DNA of 8,311 bases from an uncultured Collinsella sp. (GCA_900756725.1 CAAELJ010000032.1:1-8311); one strand, 5' to 3'. Positions 1 through 6,699 are shown, counted from the first letter of the stretch. The notes: generated by a model from the letters alone, not told the origin. Program-made: numbers and translations.

Positions 1-25
1 GCCGACAGGGGGTATGTGGCAGAAG

Positions 26-1447
26 TTAAGCCATGAGCAGGCCGGTCTCCGCGACGTTCTTGTACCAGTACGCGCTCGCCTTGGGATAGCGCTTCTGGGT
101 CTCAAAGTCGATGTAGAACAGGCCATAGCGCTTGTTATAGCCGTTGGTCCAGGAGAACTGGTCCTGCAGCGACCACACAAAGTAACCGTCGACGTTTACG
201 CCGCCGTCGATCGCCTTGAGGATCCACGCGAGATGCTGGCGCATATAGTCGATGCGAGGGGCGTCGTCGATAAAGCCGTCCTCGAAGTCGTCCTTATAGC
301 CCATGCCGTTCTCGGTGATGTAGATCTTCTTGTAGTTGGGGTAATCGTTCTTAATGCGCAGCAGCAGATCGTACAGGCCCTCGGGATAGATGATCCAGTC
401 CCAATCGGTGGTGGGTACGCCTTCGCGCACGCATGACTCGCCCACGCCCTTGAGGAACCAGCGCGAGGAGCCCTTGTCGCCGGTGCCATTGTGGTTGATG
501 TCGTTTTCGCCCTCGGCGGCACGCAGGAACTGGCACTTGTAGGTGTTGACGCCCAGGCAATCGTTGTAGGGGAGCGCGGCGGTCAGCGCGGTGATGTCCT
601 CGTCGCGGACGTCGAGCTCGCCGCCGGCGATATGGGCCAGCTTGGTCGCAGCCTCCATGGTGTCGGCTGCATAGTGGCCGCGGAAGGTGGCGTCGAGCAC
701 CCAGCGGTTGTTGATGACGTCGGCCATGCGAGCTGCCTCGCAGTCGGCGGCGTTGTTGGGGTCGAGGGGATACTTGGGCTCTAGGTTCTGGACAATGCCG
801 ATCTCGCCCTCAAAGCCGCCCTCATGGAAGGCGACGACAGCCTTGGCGTGGGCCACCATCATGTTGTGCATGAGCTGGAAGGCCTTGTCCAGGCGATACT
901 TCTCGCCGTGCGGCCAGTTGCCGACGATAAAGCTGCCCTCGGCGGTCGCGGGAATCTCGTTAAAGGTAAACCAGTGCTTGACCTCGGTGAACTCGGCAAA
1001 GCAGAACTTGGCGTACTCGACAAAGGCGTCGATCGTCGTGCGTGTCAGGAAACCCTCATCGCCGTTCTGGTAAAAGGCCTCGGGCGTATCAAAGTGATCG
1101 AGCGTGACATAGGGGATAACGCCGGCTTTGTTGCAGGTGGCGAAAAGCTCGTGATAGAAGGCAACGCCTTCGGGGTTAATCTCGCCGGTGCCACTGGGGA
1201 AGATACGGCTCCAAGCGATGGAGACACGAATGCCGTTAATGCCGAAGCGCTGGCACAGGTCAATATCGACCGGGTACTTGTTGTAGAAATCGCTTGCGGG
1301 ATCGGGGGAGAAGCGACCCTGAGCTGCCAGGAAATCGTCCCAGGGCACTTTGCCCTTGCCGTGCGTGCGGGTCTCGCCCTCAACCTGGTAAGCGGCGGTG
1401 GCGCCGCCAAACACAAAGCCGTCGGGGAACTGCATGGGGTTGGTCAT
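26..1447 (-). CDS. lacG: 6-phospho-beta-galactosidase, GH1 (left cassette)
   Basis: A 473-residue cytoplasmic glycoside hydrolase family 1 enzyme that would hydrolyse lactose 6-phosphate or a similar 6-phospho-beta-galactoside delivered by the PTS. The length matches LacG (about 470). Visible are the N-terminal GH1 signature FVFGGATAAYQ (residues 11-21), the acid/base glutamate in FNEI (E164) and the nucleophile in ITENG (E379). The phosphate-binding set S432, K439 and Y441 lies in the segment FSWTNGYNKRYG. Trp433 directly after that serine is typical of LacG, whereas 6-phospho-beta-glucosidases usually have a small residue or Met there. This favours galactosides, by inference. The TLHHFDTP motif of LacG reads TLDHFDTP here (D117), which leaves the key His118 intact. 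AAAGGA (1454-1459) sits 6 nt before the ATG and fixes the start. It is the second gene of an operon behind the permease, 75 bp downstream. Activity on phospho-beta-glucosides cannot be excluded. Confidence 0.93.
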   Translation of the reverse strand: MTNPMQFPDGFVFGGATAAYQVEGETRTHGKGKVPWDDFLAAQGRFSPDPASDFYNKYPVDIDLCQRFGINGIRVSIAWSRIFPSGTGEINPEGVAFYHELFATCNKAGVIPYVTLDHFDTPEAFYQNGDEGFLTRTTIDAFVEYAKFCFAEFTEVKHWFTFNEIPATAEGSFIVGNWPHGEKYRLDKAFQLMHNMMVAHAKAVVAFHEGGFEGEIGIVQNLEPKYPLDPNNAADCEAARMADVINNRWVLDATFRGHYAADTMEAATKLAHIAGGELDVRDEDITALTAALPYNDCLGVNTYKCQFLRAAEGENDINHNGTGDKGSSRWFLKGVGESCVREGVPTTDWDWIIYPEGLYDLLLRIKNDYPNYKKIYITENGMGYKDDFEDGFIDDAPRIDYMRQHLAWILKAIDGGVNVDGYFVWSLQDQFSWTNGYNKRYGLFYIDFETQKRYPKASAYWYKNVAETGLLMA

Positions 1448-1453
1448 GAGTCA

Positions 1454-1459
1454 TCCTTT
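1454..1459 (-). promoter_or_regulatory. Ribosome binding site of left lacG
   Basis: AAAGGA on the minus strand lies 6 nt upstream of the ATG at 1447. It supports that start and independent translation initiation of the second gene in the operon. Confidence 0.7.
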
Positions 1460-1481
1460 CTGTGGGATACGAATAGGGAGA

Positions 1482-1508
1482 GGTGCCCGAACTGGGGATC
1501 CGGGCACC
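1482..1508 (-). promoter_or_regulatory. Intercistronic hairpin between left permease and glycosidase genes
   Basis: GGTGCCCG (1482-1489) and CGGGCACC (1501-1508) form a perfect 8-bp GC-rich stem with an 11-nt loop, 14 nt beyond the permease stop codon. No clear U-run follows on the minus strand (TCTCCCTATTC), so it is a poor intrinsic terminator. It more likely stabilises the 3' end of the permease message or attenuates downstream expression. That role is inferred from position only. Confidence 0.55.
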
Positions 1509-1522
1509 AACAGAGGGAGGAA

Positions 1523-3301
1523 CTAGTCGAGGTTCTCGCGGAGCCACTTGATGGCGCCAGCGGGGTCGCGGGTGAGGTCGATATATTCCTTACCGCGGGG
1601 AGCGAGCAGCTTAATGCCCAGACGATCGGTGTCGGCCTTCATGTCGTTGTAGTAGCTACGAACCTGCGGGGCGAGCACGATAACGTCGTACTGATCCATG
1701 ATGGCAGTGTGCTGGCCATAGGCGCCTGCGGAGGAAGCGATGTTCTCTCCGGTCTGTGCGGCACCTTCCTTGATGGCGTTGGCAAGCATGGCAGAGGTGC
1801 CGGCGCCGGCGCACAGGACGAGGACCTTCAGGCCGTCGACATCCTTCTTAGCGGATGCGTCGGCGGCAGGCTCGGGCTGATCGGCGACAGGCTTGCTGTC
1901 GGCGGCAGCGGCGGTCGGCTCGACGGAAGCGGTAGTCTGCTCGACAGCGGGCGCAGGGGCGTTGGCGGCGATGGTGGCAGCACCATCGGACTCGAGACCC
2001 AGCTCGGCGGCGCGCTCGGCCTCCTGGTCGCAGAGCAGCTTATCGTATGCCTTTAAGAACGGCAGGTAGATGATGGCGTCCAGCAAGATGATGATCGCGA
2101 CAAATACCAGGGCAATAAGCTGGAAGTTCGTGGTGATGAAGATGCCGATGGGGGCGGGGGTGGCCCAAGGCACCACGAAGGAGAAGCCGTTCATGCCCAC
2201 GTTATCGATAAAGAACTTGGCAACACTCACGTTGACGCAGCCGGCGGCAACAAAGGGGATGAGCATGTAGGGGTTAAGGATCATCGGCGCGCCAAAGAGC
2301 AGCGGTTCGTTGACGGCGAAGGCAACAGGAACAATCGAGGCCTTACCGACGGCTTTGAGCTGCTTGGACTTCATAAAGAGAATCAGCAGAAGCGGCACGA
2401 TGAAGGTGGCGCCGGTGCCGCCGAACTCACCCACGAGCGACATGTTAAAGGTGAGGGAGTGGGCGGGGTGGCCGCCTGCCAGCAGAACCTGCAGGTTCTC
2501 GGCCTGGTTGGCAAGACGGATGGGGTCGATGCCCGGCTGGACAATCGAAGGGCCGTGGACACCGATGAACCAGAAGAACGCGGTGGCTGCCTGAATAAGG
2601 ATGAGTCCGGGGTAGGTCTCTGCCGCAGTGAAGAGCGGGGAGAGCAGTTTGATAAGCAGCTCGGAGAACGGAACGCCCATGAGGTTGCGCACAACCACAT
2701 CGATGATGCCGCAAATGATGACAGCGCCACCGAAGGGGATGATGTCGCGGAAGTTCTGTGCGATGGCGCCCGGAACCTCCTTGGGCAGCTTAATGGTCAG
2801 ATCGCGCGAGACGCAGAACTTATAGACCCACACGGTAATGAACGCGGCGATATAGGCCGAGAACAGACCGCGCGTACCCATGCTGGTGCAATCGAAGACA
2901 GAAAGCTCGGAGCCGTTGAACTTGGTGGTGAACTGCGTAACAGCGAGCAGCAGCATGCTGCACTGGGCGGCAACCATGGTGGAGCCGTCGTTGAGCACCT
3001 TGCCGGCGGGCATGCGACGGTTCATGGAAGCCGTAAAGTTCTTGGCGGTGGTGCCGGCAACCATGATGCCCATGACGCCCATGGTGAAGTTGTACAGCTT
3101 GTTGCACCAGTCGATGAGCGGCTGGGGCAACGTGATTCCAACTACGCCGGGAAGGGTGGCGATCAGCAGAAAGATCGAAGAGGTAAGGACGATGGGCATG
3201 CACCCAAGGAATCCGTCTTTGATGGCCTGGAGGTAGATGTTTCTCGAGATCTTCTCGAAGAACGGTTGATGCTTTTCGAGCATCTTTACGATGGCGTCCA
3301 T
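1523..3301 (-). CDS. lacE: PTS lactose-family permease, EIIC-EIIB fusion (left cassette)
   Basis: A 592-residue membrane permease of the lactose/cellobiose PTS family that carries a disaccharide across the membrane and phosphorylates it at C6. The EIIC domain (about 1-425) is largely hydrophobic. It shows the conserved PKEVPGAIAQNF segment (173-184), GVHGP with H249, and NEPLLFGAP with E332; the equivalent His and Glu contact the sugar in the ChbC structure. An Ala/Pro/Glu-rich linker (about 426-488) joins a C-terminal lactose-type EIIB (about 490-592), whose phosphorylated cysteine is C497 in VLCAGAGTSAMLA. AAAGGAG (3306-3312) lies 4 nt before the ATG. It is the first gene of the operon with lacG, divergent from the LacI-type gene and downstream of a palindromic operator. 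No EIIA is fused or adjacent, so LacF must be supplied from elsewhere. The family is certain; lactose itself as substrate is likely but not proven. Confidence 0.94.
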   Translation of the reverse strand: MDAIVKMLEKHQPFFEKISRNIYLQAIKDGFLGCMPIVLTSSIFLLIATLPGVVGITLPQPLIDWCNKLYNFTMGVMGIMVAGTTAKNFTASMNRRMPAGKVLNDGSTMVAAQCSMLLLAVTQFTTKFNGSELSVFDCTSMGTRGLFSAYIAAFITVWVYKFCVSRDLTIKLPKEVPGAIAQNFRDIIPFGGAVIICGIIDVVVRNLMGVPFSELLIKLLSPLFTAAETYPGLILIQAATAFFWFIGVHGPSIVQPGIDPIRLANQAENLQVLLAGGHPAHSLTFNMSLVGEFGGTGATFIVPLLLILFMKSKQLKAVGKASIVPVAFAVNEPLLFGAPMILNPYMLIPFVAAGCVNVSVAKFFIDNVGMNGFSFVVPWATPAPIGIFITTNFQLIALVFVAIIILLDAIIYLPFLKAYDKLLCDQEAERAAELGLESDGAATIAANAPAPAVEQTTASVEPTAAAADSKPVADQPEPAADASAKKDVDGLKVLVLCAGAGTSAMLANAIKEGAAQTGENIASSAGAYGQHTAIMDQYDVIVLAPQVRSYYNDMKADTDRLGIKLLAPRGKEYIDLTRDPAGAIKWLRENLD

Positions 3302-3305
3302 AGAG

Positions 3306-3312
3306 CTCCTTT
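3306..3312 (-). promoter_or_regulatory. Ribosome binding site of left lacE
   Basis: AAAGGAG on the minus strand lies 4 nt before the ATG at 3301. It is a strong Shine-Dalgarno match and supports the chosen start. Confidence 0.75.
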
Positions 3313-3378
3313 GCTACTTGATGCGCGATGCATGTGGATGGAACTGGTCGTCGATGGATGGTCAGGACTGCCCGGAAA

Positions 3379-3397
3379 CCTTCCTGCTTAAGGAAGG
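3379..3397 (-). other. Short hairpin in the probable lacE leader
   Basis: CCTTCCT (3379-3385) and AGGAAGG (3391-3397) form a perfect 7-bp stem with a 5-nt loop, immediately downstream of the operator in the lacE direction. On the minus strand it is followed by only TTT, so it is not a good terminator. It may be a 5' end structure of the transcript or an additional protein site. Confidence 0.4.
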
Positions 3398-3402
3398 CAT
3401 TG

Positions 3403-3426
3403 CGAAATGACAACGTTGTCATTTCG
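3403..3426. promoter_or_regulatory. Palindromic LacI-family operator
   Basis: The 24 bases are a perfect palindrome with core TGACAACGTTGTCA (3408-3421) and a central CpG, flanked by CGAAA/TTTCG arms. A central CG dyad of this size is the usual target shape of LacI-family dimers, and the site lies between the repressor gene and its divergent partner. Binding by the adjacent regulator is inferred. The site would block lacE-lacG transcription and possibly allow autoregulation. Confidence 0.8.
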
Positions 3427-3428
3427 TT

Positions 3429-3447
3429 AATGACAACGTAAGACATT
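3429..3447. promoter_or_regulatory. Secondary, imperfect operator
   Basis: TGACAACGT (3431-3439) repeats one half of the main operator exactly, 23 bp away and in the same orientation. It is followed by a degenerate second half, so that AATG (3429-3432) and CATT (3444-3447) bracket the site. Two sites about two helical turns apart could allow cooperative binding on one DNA face. This is weaker than the main operator. Confidence 0.45.
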
Positions 3448-3507
3448 TTTGGAAGAGCAACAAGGATATACGGGTGAGCGGTCGATATTGTCCGGTAAAC
3501 GGTTGAT

Positions 3508-3534
3508 TTGTCAGTCGGGCAGGTAGTGTATGCT
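3508..3534 (+). promoter_or_regulatory. Possible promoter of the LacI-type gene
   Basis: TATGCT (3529-3534) followed by a purine is a fair -10, 51 nt before the start codon. TTGTCA (3508-3513) is a reasonable -35 but at a short spacing of 15 nt; TTGATT (3503-3508) gives 20 nt. Neither spacing is ideal, so the call is tentative. Confidence 0.3.
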
Positions 3535-3585
3535 AGAACGCAAAAAGCAAGCGATGCAAAACCGACTGGAGAAGTAGTGGCAACG

Positions 3586-4587
3586 ATGGACAAGAAAAAT
3601 GTCTCAATGAACGATGTGGCGATTGCTGCGGGTGTTTCTCTCAAGACGGTTTCGCGTGTGATCAACGAGCCCGATAGCGTGCGAGAGTCGACACGCGATA
3701 AGGTTCATTCCGCAATGGAGGCGCTCGGGTTTCGAACCAACTTTGCCGCGCGTTCGCTCAAGTTGGGCCGTTACGGGTGCATTGGCGTGGTGCTGTTCCA
3801 CTTGTCGGGCGGTGCCGTGGACATGATTGACGGTATCGCAGATGCCGCCGAAGAACGCGGCTTTGCGCTCACGATGATCAAAAAGCGGGCGGGGGAGAAG
3901 ATGACCCTTGCCGAAGCGGCGCGTAGGATGTCGCAGCTGCCTGTTGATGGCATGATCTTCAACCTGCGTCAGATGGTCGATGACTTTGATACTTTTGAGG
4001 CACCGAAAGACCTCAAGACGGTGATTATCACACCGATGGAACATCCTACCTGCTCCACCGTCAGTGACGACCAAGAGGGCGGCGCGCGCATGGCGTGCGA
4101 GTACTTCTTGAACCACGGGCATAAAAACGTGTACTTCGTCTCTGGTAAGAAAGAGTCGTTGTCGAGCCAGTGCCGTATGAAAGGTTGGCGTGCGGCACTC
4201 GAGGCGCGTGGCATTGAGCCGCCCGAGCCTCTGCAAGGCGATTGGAATGCGGATAGTGGCTATGCCGCGGGCCTTGTGCTTGCCGATAAGCCCGATTGCA
4301 CGGCGGTCCTCGCTGCTAACGACTGCATGGCAAACGGCGTGATGATGGCTCTACGTGACAAAGGGCTCAGTGTGCCCAATGATGTGTCCGTGATCGGCTT
4401 CGACGATGAGCTCTATAAGACGATTCCCAACTCGATTCTGACGTCGGTGAAGTTTCGCCACCGCGAGCTGGGCATCCGTGCGCTTAACGAGGTCGTCGCC
4501 GGTCTGGAAGCCCCGAGCTCAAGAAGCCGCACACTCGTCTCGGGCGTGTTGGTCGAGCGTTCCAGCGTGAAGGACCTGCGGGCGTAG
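3586..4587 (+). CDS. LacI-family transcriptional repressor
   Basis: A 333-residue DNA-binding regulator of the LacI/GalR family, close to the usual length. Residues 8-27 (MNDVAIAAGVSLKTVSRVIN) are the canonical helix-turn-helix, and AARSLKLG (54-61) is the hinge-helix region. The ligand-binding core runs from about 64 to 325, with recognisable DW..DSGY (219-226), AANDCMANG (243-251) and VSVIGFDDE (268-275). The residues that correspond to Tyr-Gln of E. coli LacI in the recognition helix are Leu19-Lys20. The ATG at 3586 is chosen because the family N-terminus begins just after it and GGAGAAG lies 11 nt upstream. An in-frame GTG at 3577 and an ATG at 3607 are alternatives, while the more distant ATG at 3508 adds 26 residues unlike the family. 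Position and a nearby palindrome suggest control of the divergent lacE-lacG operon. The inducer is unknown; lactose 6-phosphate or a galactoside is plausible. Confidence 0.92.
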   Translation: MDKKNVSMNDVAIAAGVSLKTVSRVINEPDSVRESTRDKVHSAMEALGFRTNFAARSLKLGRYGCIGVVLFHLSGGAVDMIDGIADAAEERGFALTMIKKRAGEKMTLAEAARRMSQLPVDGMIFNLRQMVDDFDTFEAPKDLKTVIITPMEHPTCSTVSDDQEGGARMACEYFLNHGHKNVYFVSGKKESLSSQCRMKGWRAALEARGIEPPEPLQGDWNADSGYAAGLVLADKPDCTAVLAANDCMANGVMMALRDKGLSVPNDVSVIGFDDELYKTIPNSILTSVKFRHRELGIRALNEVVAGLEAPSSRSRTLVSGVLVERSSVKDLRA

Positions 4588-4602
4588 ACGTGCTCGGCCC
4601 GT

Positions 4603-4663
4603 TTGTCTCAATCTGTAACAGGTAGGGCCGAAAATCTCAGCTAGATGTTACAGATTTAGACAA
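4603..4663. repeat. Hairpin repeat, unit 1 of 3
   Basis: Arms TTGTCTCAATCTGTAACA (4603-4620) and TGTTACAGATTTAGACAA (4646-4663) pair at 17 of 18 positions; the only mismatch is C4609 against T4657. The 25-nt loop contains CCGAAAATCTCAGCTAGA (4628-4645), which is largely shared with unit 3. It begins 15 nt after the repressor stop codon, so it would be in the 3' UTR of that message. I do not recognise the element. Confidence 0.8.
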
Positions 4664-4683
4664 TTCGGTCCGGCTTATTCCGT

Positions 4684-4744
4684 TTGTCTCGATCTGTAAC
4701 AACTAGACGGTCAAAAGTGGTCTACATGTTACAAATCGAGATTG
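4684..4744. repeat. Hairpin repeat, unit 2 of 3 (divergent)
   Basis: Arms TTGTCTCGATCTGTAACA (4684-4701) and TGTTACAAATCGAGATTG (4727-4744) have 14 Watson-Crick pairs, two G-T pairs and two mismatches. The loop is again 25 nt but differs in sequence and has its own inner stem TAGAC (4704-4708)/GTCTA (4720-4724). G4691 pairs with C4737, where units 1 and 3 have an A-T pair, so this change is compensated. Confidence 0.75.
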
Positions 4745-4763
4745 TTCGGCCCGGGCCGCCCGT

Positions 4764-4824
4764 TCGTCTAAATCTGTAACAGCTTGGACCGAAAAACTCG
4801 GCTAGATGTTACAGATTGAGATGA
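4764..4824. repeat. Hairpin repeat, unit 3 of 3
   Basis: Arms TCGTCTAAATCTGTAACA (4764-4781) and TGTTACAGATTGAGATGA (4807-4824) pair with one mismatch (A4770 against G4818) and one G-T pair. The stem extends outward by two more pairs (T4763-A4825, G4762-C4826). The 25-nt loop matches unit 1 at about 20 of 25 positions and can form an inner CCGA/TCGG stem (4789-4792, 4798-4801). The spacers between units (20 and 19 nt) also share the motif TTCGGYCCGG. Confidence 0.8.
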
Positions 4825-4850
4825 ACAGGAGGACGGGTGCGGTCTAAACA

Positions 4851-4889
4851 AAATGGCCCGCGCATCACACATCGATGCACGGGCCATTT
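4851..4889. terminator. Probable bidirectional Rho-independent terminator
   Basis: AAATGGCCCG (4851-4860) and CGGGCCATTT (4880-4889) form a perfect 10-bp stem. After one mismatch it continues as GCATC (4862-4866)/GATGC (4874-4878) around a 7-nt loop. On the minus strand the stem is followed by TGTTTAG, extending the T-rich end; on the plus strand by ATTGTC. It lies 33 bp past the right permease stop codon and in the convergent gap with the repressor, so it probably ends transcripts from both sides, more strongly from the permease side. Confidence 0.75.
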
Positions 4890-4921
4890 ATTGTCTGCGA
4901 GCGGCAGGTGGTGTCAGCGTC

Positions 4922-6682
4922 TTATGCCTCGAGGTTTTCCTCGATCCAGGCGACGGCACCCTTGGGATCCTTAGTGAGGTCGATGTACTGTTTGCCCTTG
5001 GGCGACAGCAGCGTGATGCCCAGGCGGTCGGTGTCGGCCTTCATCTCGTTGTAATAGGTGCGAACCTGCGGAGCCAGGACGATGACGTTGTACTGGTCCA
5101 TGATGGCGTAGTGGCTGCCGTAGGCACCGGCGTTGGCGGTAATGTCGATGCCCAGCTCGTCGGCGCCTTCCTTAAGCGCGTTGGCGAGCAGTGCAGAGGT
5201 GCCGGCGCCAGCGCACAGAACCAGAACCCTCAGATCCTTGCCCTTAAGGGCGGACGGAGCTGCGGAGGCCTCGGTGGCAGAAGCGGTCTCGACAATAGGA
5301 GCCTCAACGGCGGGGGCGGCAGCGGTCTTGACGGCCTTGGTCTCCTCGGCCTCTTCTTCGGCCAGGGTCTCGGCCTCCTGCTTGCACAGGACGTTGTCGT
5401 AGGCCTTGCAGAACGGGTAGTAGATCAAGAAGTCAACGACCAGCAGGACGACAACCAGGACCAGAGAGATCGGCTGGAAGTTGGTGTCGATGAAGGTGCC
5501 GATCGGTCCGGGGAGTGCCCACGGCATGGCATAGATAAAACCGTTCATGCCCAAAAAGTCGATGAAGAACTTACCAATGAGGACGTTGGCCACGGGGGCA
5601 AACAGGAACGGGATCAGGAAGTACGGGTTGAGGATGATGGGCGCGGCGAACAGCAGCGGCTCGTTGACGGCGAACATCACGGGTACGACAGAGGCTTTGC
5701 CGACGGCCTTGAGCTGCTTGGAGCGCATAAAGAGCAGGAAGATGATCGGGACAATGAACGTGGCGCCGGTGCCGCCGAGTTCGCCGATGTAGTTACCGAA
5801 GTTTTCGGTCAGGGCGAGGGCGGGGTGACCGCCGGCCTGCAGCGTGGCGAGGTTGGTGGTGATGTTGCCAAACAGCGCGGCGTTGAGGGCAGGCTTAACG
5901 ACCGAGGGGCCGTGGATGCCCATGAACCAGAACAGCGGGATCATGAACCAGATGAGGGCGAGGCCGGCGTAGGAATCGGCAGCGGCGAACAGCGGGCTCA
6001 CCAGCGTGGAGATGACGTTGGCAAACGGGACGGCCAAGCAGGTGCGGCAGATAACGTCGATGACGGCGACAAACAGGATGGAGAAGCTGAAGGCGAAGAT
6101 GTCGCGGAAGTTCTGGGCGATGGCGCCGGGGACTTCTTTGGGCAGCTTGATGGTGATGTCTCGCTTAATGCAGAAGGCATAGATGTTGACCGTGGCAAAT
6201 GCGGCGACAAAGGAGCTCAGCAGGCCCTTGGTGCCCATGTTGTCGGTAAAGAACACCGAGACATCGGCGCCGTCGATCTTGGCACTCGTCTGGGTAACGG
6301 CCAAGATGAGCATAGCGCACATGGCGGCGACCATGGTGCTCGTGGCGTTGATGGCCTTGCCGGCAGGCATGCGGCGGTTCTTGGAGCCGGTCAGCGCGCT
6401 TGCGGTGGTGCCGGCGACCATGATGCCCACGACGCCCATCGTGAAGTTGTAAACCTTGTTGCAGAAGTTCACGACGTCGACGTTCCACCAGTCGGGCAGC
6501 GTAAAGCCGCCGACCGTGGCGACAACGCCCGGCAGGGTCGAAATAAGCAGGAAGACAGAAGAAGACAGGATAATGGGCATTGCTGCCAAAAAGCCGTCTT
6601 TAATGGCCTGAAGGTAGATGTTCTTAGAGACCTTGTCGAAGTACGGCTGACCTTTCTCCAAGAACTTAACGATCGATTCCAT
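4922..6682 (-). CDS. lacE: PTS lactose-family permease, EIIC-EIIB fusion (right cassette)
   Basis: A 586-residue paralogue of the permease at 1523-3301. The EIIC domain (about 1-435) is a multi-span membrane domain with PKEVPGAIAQNF (181-192), GIHGP with H257, and NEPLLFAAP with E341. An Ala/Glu-rich linker (about 436-480) precedes the EIIB domain (about 484-586), whose phosphocysteine is C490 in VLCAGAGTSALLA. By eye the EIIB domains of the two permeases are about three-quarters identical. The region before RRMPAGK is longer here, with an insertion around residues 57-72 containing two adjacent tryptophans. AAAGAGGAG (6691-6699) lies 8 nt before the ATG. It is the second gene of its cassette, behind a glycosidase, and ends at the terminator hairpin. 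It would take a phosphoryl group from an EIIA that is not encoded here. A related beta-galactoside, rather than lactose itself, is possible. Confidence 0.93.
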   Translation of the reverse strand: MESIVKFLEKGQPYFDKVSKNIYLQAIKDGFLAAMPIILSSSVFLLISTLPGVVATVGGFTLPDWWNVDVVNFCNKVYNFTMGVVGIMVAGTTASALTGSKNRRMPAGKAINATSTMVAAMCAMLILAVTQTSAKIDGADVSVFFTDNMGTKGLLSSFVAAFATVNIYAFCIKRDITIKLPKEVPGAIAQNFRDIFAFSFSILFVAVIDVICRTCLAVPFANVISTLVSPLFAAADSYAGLALIWFMIPLFWFMGIHGPSVVKPALNAALFGNITTNLATLQAGGHPALALTENFGNYIGELGGTGATFIVPIIFLLFMRSKQLKAVGKASVVPVMFAVNEPLLFAAPIILNPYFLIPFLFAPVANVLIGKFFIDFLGMNGFIYAMPWALPGPIGTFIDTNFQPISLVLVVVLLVVDFLIYYPFCKAYDNVLCKQEAETLAEEEAEETKAVKTAAAPAVEAPIVETASATEASAAPSALKGKDLRVLVLCAGAGTSALLANALKEGADELGIDITANAGAYGSHYAIMDQYNVIVLAPQVRTYYNEMKADTDRLGITLLSPKGKQYIDLTKDPKGAVAWIEENLEA

Positions 6683-6690
6683 AGTTCACG

Positions 6691-6699
6691 CTCCTCTTT
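6691..6699 (-). promoter_or_regulatory. Ribosome binding site of right lacE
   Basis: AAAGAGGAG on the minus strand lies 8 nt before the ATG at 6682 and supports that start. Confidence 0.7.

Larger units (their letters stand above)
3302..3585. promoter_or_regulatory. Divergent control region between lacE and the LacI-type gene
   Basis: This 284-bp non-coding stretch separates two divergent starts. It holds a perfect palindromic operator (3403-3426), a weaker related site (3429-3447), a small hairpin on the lacE side (3379-3397) and a possible promoter for the repressor (3508-3534). No convincing -35/-10 pair is visible for lacE. On the minus strand TTGTCA (3413-3408), inside the operator, could be a -35, but the -10 at matching distance is poor (TAAGCA). 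About 100 nt lie between the operator and the lacE start, so a leader of that order is possible. Confidence 0.7.

Noticed and set aside
824..2056. A 410-codon open frame on the plus strand spanning both left-cassette genes and their gap
   Set aside because: It crosses two well-supported genes on the other strand, has Gly/Val-rich composition and shows no domain; it is a shadow frame.
2459..3391. A 310-codon plus-strand frame opposite the left permease
   Set aside because: It is antisense to conserved EIIC sequence, runs through the lacE ribosome site into the control region and has no recognisable motif.
3508..3585. An N-terminal extension of the repressor from an upstream ATG
   Set aside because: The extra 26 residues are unlike any LacI-family N-terminus, they overlap the likely promoter, and a Shine-Dalgarno sequence precedes the ATG at 3586.
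2820..3665. A 281-codon minus-strand frame across the divergent control region
   Set aside because: It overlaps both gene starts and the palindromic operator in the wrong frame, and shows no family likeness.
4603..4824. A CRISPR array as the explanation of the three repeats
   Set aside because: Each unit is itself an inverted repeat with a conserved loop. The spacers are short and similar to each other, and no cas gene is present.
4603..4824. Three stacked intrinsic terminators
   Set aside because: The stems are AT-rich in the arms, have large 25-nt loops and no U-run after them. A much better terminator follows at 4851-4889.
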